This document shows positions 58,696-64,000 of a stretch of DNA of 64,000 bases, in pieces. The notes under the pieces are model-generated. The model did no database searches, had not been told where the DNA came from, and saw nothing but the letters and a program-made list of their open reading frames with translations. The stretch covers positions 51,417,001-51,481,000 of the forward strand of contig NC_091260.1 of NCBI RefSeq assembly GCF_042477335.2, written 5' to 3'. The position numbers and the translations under genes were made by a program. The stretch's first letter is position 1. Each line of letters begins with the position of its first letter. The DNA is from Ovis canadensis (lineage: Eukaryota; Chordata; Mammalia; Artiodactyla; Bovidae).

Positions 58696-60340
58696 TTCTG
58701 GAACTGTCTTGCTTTTTCAATGATCCAGTGGATGTTGGCAATTTGATTTCTTGTTCCTCTAGATTTTCTAAATCTATCTTGAACATTGGGAAGTTCACAG
58801 TTCACGTATTATTGAAGCCTGACTTGGAGAATTTTGAGCATTGCTTTGCTAGTGTGTGAGATGAGTGCAGTAGTGCAGTAGTTTGAACATTCTTTGGCAT
58901 TGCCTTTCTTTGGGATTGGAATGAAAACTGACCTTTTCCAGTCCTCATTGGTCTTTTTCAAATTTGCTGGCATATTGAGTGCAGCACTTTCACAGCATCA
59001 TCTTTTAATATTTTCAAACAGCTCAGCTGGAATTCCATCACCTCCACTAGCTTTGTTTGTAGTGATGCTTCCTAAGGCCCACTTGACTTTGCATTCCAGG
59101 ATGTCTGGCTCTAGTTGAGTGATCACACCGTCGTGATTATCTGGGTCACGAAGATCTTTTTTGCATAGTTCTTCTGTGTTTTCTTGCCACCTCTTCTTAA
59201 TATCTTCTGCTTCTCTTAGGTCCATACCACTTCTGTCCTTTATTGTGCCCATCTTTGAATGAAATGTTTCCTTGGTATCTCTAATTTTCTTGAAGAGATC
59301 TCTAGTCTTTCCCATTCTATTGTTTTCGTCTACTTTGCATTGATCATTGAGGAATGCTTTCTTATCTCTCTTTGCTATTCTTTGAAACTCTGCATTCAAA
59401 TGTGTATATCTTTCCTTTTCTCCTTTGCCTTTCACTTCTCTTGTAAGGCCTCCTCAAACAACCATTTTGCCTTTGAGCATTTATTTTCCTTGGGGATGGT
59501 CTTGATCCCTCCCTCCTGTACAATGTCATGAACCTCTGTCCATAGTTCTTCAGGTACTCTGTGAATCAGATCTAATCCCTTGAATGTATTTCTCACTTCC
59601 ACTGTATAATTATAAGGAATTTTATTTGGGTCATAACTGAATGGTCTAGTGGTTTTCCCTACTTTCTTCAATTTAAGTCTGAATTTGGCAATAAGGAGTT
59701 CATTATCTGAGCCACTGTCAGCTCCTGGTCTTGTTTTTGCTGAATGTATAGAGCTTCTCTGTCTTTGGCTGCAAAGAAGGCTGCACCATCTGGTGATGTC
59801 CATGTGTAGAGTTGTCTCTTGTCTTGTTGGGAGATGGTGTTTGCTGTGACCAGTGCATTCTCTTGGCAAAACTCTGTTAGCCTTTGCCTGCTTCATTTTG
59901 TACTCCAAGGGCAAATTTGCCTGTTGCTCCAAAATATCTCTTGACTTTCTACTTTTGCATTCCAGTCCCCAATAATGAAAAATACATCTTTTTTGGATGT
60001 TAGTTCTAGAAGGTCTTGTAGGTCTTCATAGAACCATTCAACTTCAGCTTCTTCAGCATTACTGGTCGGGGCATAAACTGGAATTACTATGATAGTGAAT
60101 GGTTTGCCTTGGAAACGAACAGAGATCTTTCTGTCATTTTTGAGACTGCACCCAAGTATTGCATTTTGGACTCTTTTGTTGACTATGAGGGCTACTCCAT
60201 TTCTTCTAAGGGATTCTTGTCCACAGTAGTAGATACAATGGTCATCTGAGTTAAATTCACCCATTCCTCTCCATTTTATTTCACTGATTCCTAAAATGTC
60301 GATGTTCACTCTTGCCATCCCCTATTTGACCACTTCCAAT

Positions 60341-60666
60341 ATGCCTTGATTCATTTACATTTTGTACACAAATCCAGCCAAAGCCTTGCTTACCTTTGGG
60401 TAGTTTAGATATTTTCTTACTTTGCTTCTTTAAGATCTGGCAGGTTGCCTGACTAGAATAGATTGCAAGCAATTTCCTGGTAAAACCCCAGAGGCTCAAG
60501 ACAGAGCAGAGGGGAAGAGTCAGATGGAGAAGGAACCAGGAGACTGCTGTTAAGATAGCTCCTGCCTCTAGAGATTCCCAGGGGATACTCATTATGACAA
60601 GGACCCCTTAACCCTGGTGCCTCTGTGCCTATCAAACCTGGGCTCATATTACATTGTGTTAGTTAC
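60341..60666. other. Between BovB copies
   Basis: Possibly the 5' end of the antisense BovB ('agatctggcaggttgcctga') followed by anonymous DNA. No gene is seen. Confidence 0.4.
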
Positions 60667-61470
60667 TTGTTGTTGCTGTTCATTTGCTAAGTTGTGTCTG
60701 ACTTTTTGTGACCCATGGTCCCATCACTTCATGGGAAACAGATGGGGAAACAGTGGAAACAGTGTCAGACTTTATTTTTTGGGGCTCCCAAATCACTGCA
60801 GATGGTAACTGCAGCCATGAAATTAAAAGACGCTTACTCCTTGGAAGAAAAGTTATGACCAACCTAGATAGCATATTCAAAAGCAGAGACATTACTTTGC
60901 CGACTAAGGTCCGTCTAGTCAAGGCTATGGTTTTTCCTGTGGTCATGTATGGATGTGAGAGTTGGACTGTGAAGAAGGCTGAGGGCCGAAGAATTGATGC
61001 TTTTGAACTGTGGTGTTGGAGAAGACCCTTGAGAGTCCCTTGGACTGCAAGGAGATCCAACCAGTCCATTCTGAAGGAGATCAACCCTGGGATTTCTTTG
61101 GAAGGAATGATGCCAAAGCTGAAACTCCAGTACTCTGGCCCCCGCATGCAAAGAGTTGACTCGTTGGAAAAGACTCTGATGCTGGGAGGGATTGGGGGCA
61201 GGAGGAGAAGGGGATGACCGAGGATGAGATGGCTGGATGGCATCACGGACTCAATGGACGTGAGTCTGAGTGAACTCTGGGAGATGGTGATGGACAGGGA
61301 GGCCTGGCGTGTTGTGATTCATGGGGTCGCAAAGAGTTGGGCACGACTGAGTGACTCAACTGAACTGAGCTGATGGACTGCAGCATGCCAGGCTTCTCCA
61401 TCCTTCACTATCTCCCAGAGTTTGCTCAAACTCATGTCCATTGAGTTGGTGATGCCATCCAACCAGAGAA
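60667..61470 (-). repeat. BovB tail, antisense, split by a sense BovB
   Basis: Antisense tail text at 60667-60712 ('gttgctgttcatttgctaag') resumes at 61373-61470 ('ggactgcagcatgccaggct'), exactly continuing the BovB end. The inserted sense copy lies between. Confidence 0.88.
60713..61372 (+). repeat. BovB LINE 3' part, sense, nested
   Basis: One long plus-strand frame (to 61217) reads GSQITADGNCSHEIKRRLLL, MTNLDSIFKSRDITLPTKVR, VVMYGCESWTVKKAEGRRID and LWCWRRPLRVPWTARRSNQS, the C-terminal part of the BovB ORF, unbroken for about 169 codons. It ends in 'gactcaactgaactgagctg'. It is one of the best-preserved BovB segments here, so probably young. Confidence 0.93.
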
Positions 61471-62368
61471 CCCCATGAACAGTAGTAGTTACATGAATCC
61501 TTGACTATCATGCTAAGCAGTTTCCCCCCACTCTCCTTGACAGCCAAAAATGCTGAAGCAGCTGCTAAGTGTTGATGAAATTCTTCTGAGAGAAGAATTT
61601 TACTTTATGTTTTCTCCCAGTTCTCAGAGCAGCCAACGCTCTCCTACTGGATTGCTAGTTATTTTAGCCAGGTAAAATTTGAAATCTAGGGTCGATTCAA
61701 ACACTGCAGGAATAAGCTTTTGCCAGATATATCAGTTAGGAATACTTTTGGCTTCAAGTAACAGACAACCTGATCAACATTGGATTAAGCAAATAGAAGC
61801 TATATTTTTCACATGATGGGAGGGTGGAGTCTAGTAGTTGGCTATACCAGTTTGGTAGCTCAGTGATGCTTGGGCTCTAGGTTGATATCTTTGTGATTCC
61901 CTTGGCCTTTTCCTCACAATTACAGAAAGGCTGCCACAGCTCCTGATGTCACGTTCTTGTTTAAGGCAGGAGGAGGCAAAAGATATGGGACATTTTTCCC
62001 AGAGCCCTCAGCACTTTCAGTTGAGTCTCTTTGCCAGAGAGACAGGGCCACCTAACTGAAAGCAAAATAAGCAGAGAAAGATTGGAATCAATCAGCTGAC
62101 AATTCCAGAAAATCAACTGTGATTCAAACTCAACAAAGTTAAACCTACCCTGAAGAATGTGAACTCCTGTAAGAGACCTTGGTTGTCTCATTCGCTGCTG
62201 TTGTGCGGCACAAAATAGATGTTCAATAAATATATGCTGCATTCAAGACCAGGACTAGGGTGAGTTGATGTAGCTCTCTGGGGCAAAATATTTAAAGAGA
62301 TTCTTACTTTCAGCCCTGGGCAAACTCAGGGCTGTACAATCCTGAGATTTGAGGGCCTTCTTAAACAT
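61471..62368. other. Anonymous DNA, perhaps an ancient repeat at about 61730-61950
   Basis: 'tggcttcaagtaacagacaa' and following text resemble a common old mammalian repeat, family not assigned. No gene is recognised. Confidence 0.4.
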
Positions 62369-62500
62369 TGGAGAAGGAAATGGCAACCCACTCCAGTATT
62401 CTTGCCTGGAGAATCCCATGGACGGAGGAGCTTGGTGGGCAACAGTCCATGGGTTGCAAAGAGTCGGACATGACTGAGAGATTCACTTCACTTAAACATT
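62369..62500 (+). repeat. Bov-tA SINE, 5'-truncated
   Basis: From 'ttggagaaggaaatggcaac' to 'cggacatgactgagagattc'; the head is missing. Confidence 0.9.
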
Positions 62501-63049
62501 GTGCCCTAGGCATGTAACCTAGCCCTAATCTTAACCCTGATTGAATGATTATAAAGTGAAATTTCAAGAAAATGTGTGACATAAACACTTTATAACAATA
62601 ATATTTGTGAAATACTTTTTCTTAAATTGTGCCATATCACAAACTTTAAAATAAGGAATTAATTCACATTCCAAAGGTCAGTAGAAAGAATAAAAGACTA
62701 TGACTTATCAGATATGAGCTTTAGGGAAACCTGCATATTGACAACGGAAACACTGAATGTTAAACATCTTGAGAAAATGTATTTTTGTGCAGAGAAAATT
62801 TGGTAAGATGCCAGACTTAAATGACATTTTATTTCCACAGTGTATTTATATCATTACAGGTGAGATTAAATATCATAATAAATTAAATCTTATGTGGAGG
62901 TTGGCAATCCAAACAAAACCAGATGTTTCATATATTCATACACTGTAGAAATAATTTAAAAAATAATTTGTGTGGGAAAAACCACCTCACACATCATTTT
63001 ACTAAAACAAGCAAACTAACAAATAAATAACACTAAGGCTCCAAAATGA
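62501..63049. other. Anonymous AT-rich DNA
   Basis: Nothing is recognised. Confidence 0.45.
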
Positions 63050-63250
63050 GCTAGTTGCTCAGTCGTGTCCGACTTTGCAACCCCATGGACTGTAGCCTGC
63101 CTGGCTCCACTTTCCACAGGGATTTTCCAGGCAAGAATACTGGAGTGAGTTGTCACGCCCTTCTCCAGGGGATCTTCCCAACCCAGGGTTCAGACCCAGG
63201 TTTTCTGCATTGGAGGTGGATTCTTTATTGTCTGAGCCACCAGAGAAGCC
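63050..63250 (-). repeat. Bov-tA SINE, antisense
   Basis: 'agttgctcagtcgtgtccga' to 'gtctgagccaccagagaagc'. Confidence 0.92.
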
Positions 63251-64000
63251 ACTTCAAAACGAAGAGACTAAGAAAAATTGTTCATCTCGACCAGAAGGAA
63301 ATTACACGGAACCTTTAATATCGATACTCTAGCACTGAAAACCCAAGGACGGACCCCACGGTGAGACAGAGGGGTCTTCTTTAGGACCCATGAGTGTCCT
63401 GCTTTGCTCTGCCCTGCCGTTCGCTGTGCTCTTCTACTGGGAGATCCTTCCAGTTCTCCAAGGAATCTTTTCCTTGAAGACTCGCCTCTCACTCATCTCA
63501 TGTCAGGGTCTTTCTCTGGGTACCCAAAGCAATTTCTCAGTACCTTGCCCTACCTGTTGCGCATGGTGGCTGTGACAGAAGTGGGCATCAGCCTTGACTC
63601 TGCCTCTGTCTCGTGGCACATTCTCAGGTGAGGGACTTCCATTCACTAGAATCCTTCATGGGAGTCAGCGTGCTGATGTGTGCAAAGCTTTGAGCAAGGA
63701 CTTGTCCCTGGCCTGAATGGTCAATATACCTGTCCTTGCTTCATGCTTGCATCCTCCACTGTGCCATGTTATAACTGTGCCTCCAGCCTTTCCCCTCAAG
63801 GTCTTGCTCCTGCCACTAAAGAGTGACCTGGTCACTAACAGCTGAGCTTCTCAAACTTAGGTATGTGTTAGTAAAGACCACCTGGAAACATGAAAATGCA
63901 GCTTCCCAGCACTCACACCTAGAGATGCTATGTTTGGGATGGAGGGTGGGCATGTCTATTTTTCAGTGGTGGTCTCAGCACCCCTGCTGGTCCCAGGTCT
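63251..64000. other. Anonymous DNA at the right edge
   Basis: Somewhat C/T-rich with short open frames, none of a known family. A CAPSL exon could lie further right but is not seen here. Confidence 0.4.

Larger units (their letters stand above)
57078..60340 (-). repeat. BovB LINE, antisense, near full length, with two nested insertions
   Basis: The plus strand begins with the reversed tail (GTTCA units). Minus-strand reading, from right to left, gives the endonuclease (ILGISEIKWRGMGEFNSDDH, VYAPTSNAEEAEVEWFYEDL, IIGDWNAKV; 59.9-60.3 kb), the linker (EAEDIKKRWQENTEELCKKD) and the reverse transcriptase (YANAFDYVDHNRLWKILKEM; LRCADDTTLMAESEEDLKSF). The active site is CADD (58166-58177), Tyr replaced by Cys. 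Frames are broken in several places. A sense BovB tail (57494-57825) and a Bov-tA (58486-58695) are inserted. Confidence 0.93.

Noticed and set aside
60708-61217. 169-codon open frame as a host gene
   Set aside because: It encodes the C-terminal part of the BovB LINE ORF and ends in the BovB tail.
63390-63631. Overlapping open frames at the right edge as the first exon of the next gene
   Set aside because: No family resemblance to CAPSL or any other gene that I can recognise, and no CpG-rich or motif-bearing promoter before it.

Overview
The window is mammalian genomic DNA from a ruminant (Pecora: cattle, bison, buffalo, sheep or goat type). The evidence is the repeat content: dozens of Bov-tA and Bov-A2 SINEs, many BovB (RTE-class) LINE fragments, Bos-type L1 tails and tRNA-Glu-derived CHR SINEs. 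I cannot fix the species. There are no bacterial genes, CRISPR arrays or rRNA/tRNA genes; tRNA-like stretches are SINE heads.

The only protein-coding loci I can support are two tandem, same-strand (+) copies of the UDP-glycosyltransferase 3A family (UGT3A). Copy A is present only as its last three exons (1812-2043, 3458-3677, 6148-6424); its first four exons must lie before the window. All three exons are open, with intact splice sites, a UGT signature, Phe at the position equivalent to residue 391, a C-terminal membrane anchor and a lysine ER-retrieval tail. It looks like a functional UGT3A2-like enzyme. Copy B has all seven exons (21240 to 42848). The exon lengths (94, 102, 115, 527, 232, 220, 277) sum to the family length of 523 codons plus stop only if 5 bases are added back to exon 4. 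Copy B has that 5-base deletion (near 31551-31555) and an in-frame TGA in exon 6 (42115-42117). I call it a pseudogene, although its exons 1-3, splice sites and CpG-rich promoter look intact.

Layout: 1-7150, 3' half of copy A; 7150-21130, intergenic, with BovB, SINEs and anonymous DNA; 21140-42848, copy B, with introns filled by nested L1/BovB/SINE insertions; 42850-50500, downstream DNA with several L1 pieces, including one 5'-truncated L1 with a clear target-site duplication (47346-48910); 50545-50850, a possible start of the next gene, suggested by a forkhead site, an X-box-like site and CCAAT, at about where CAPSL would be expected from mammalian gene order; 51-64 kb, anonymous DNA with many SINEs and a nested BovB cluster (57.1-61.5 kb).

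UGT3A enzymes are ER-membrane glycosyltransferases that transfer sugars from UDP-sugars to small lipophilic molecules. The two copies share intron sequence as well as exons, so the locus arose by segmental tandem duplication rather than retroposition. Copy B has since decayed and gained a BovB in intron 5 that copy A lacks. All repeat boundaries were read by eye and may be off by some tens of bases.
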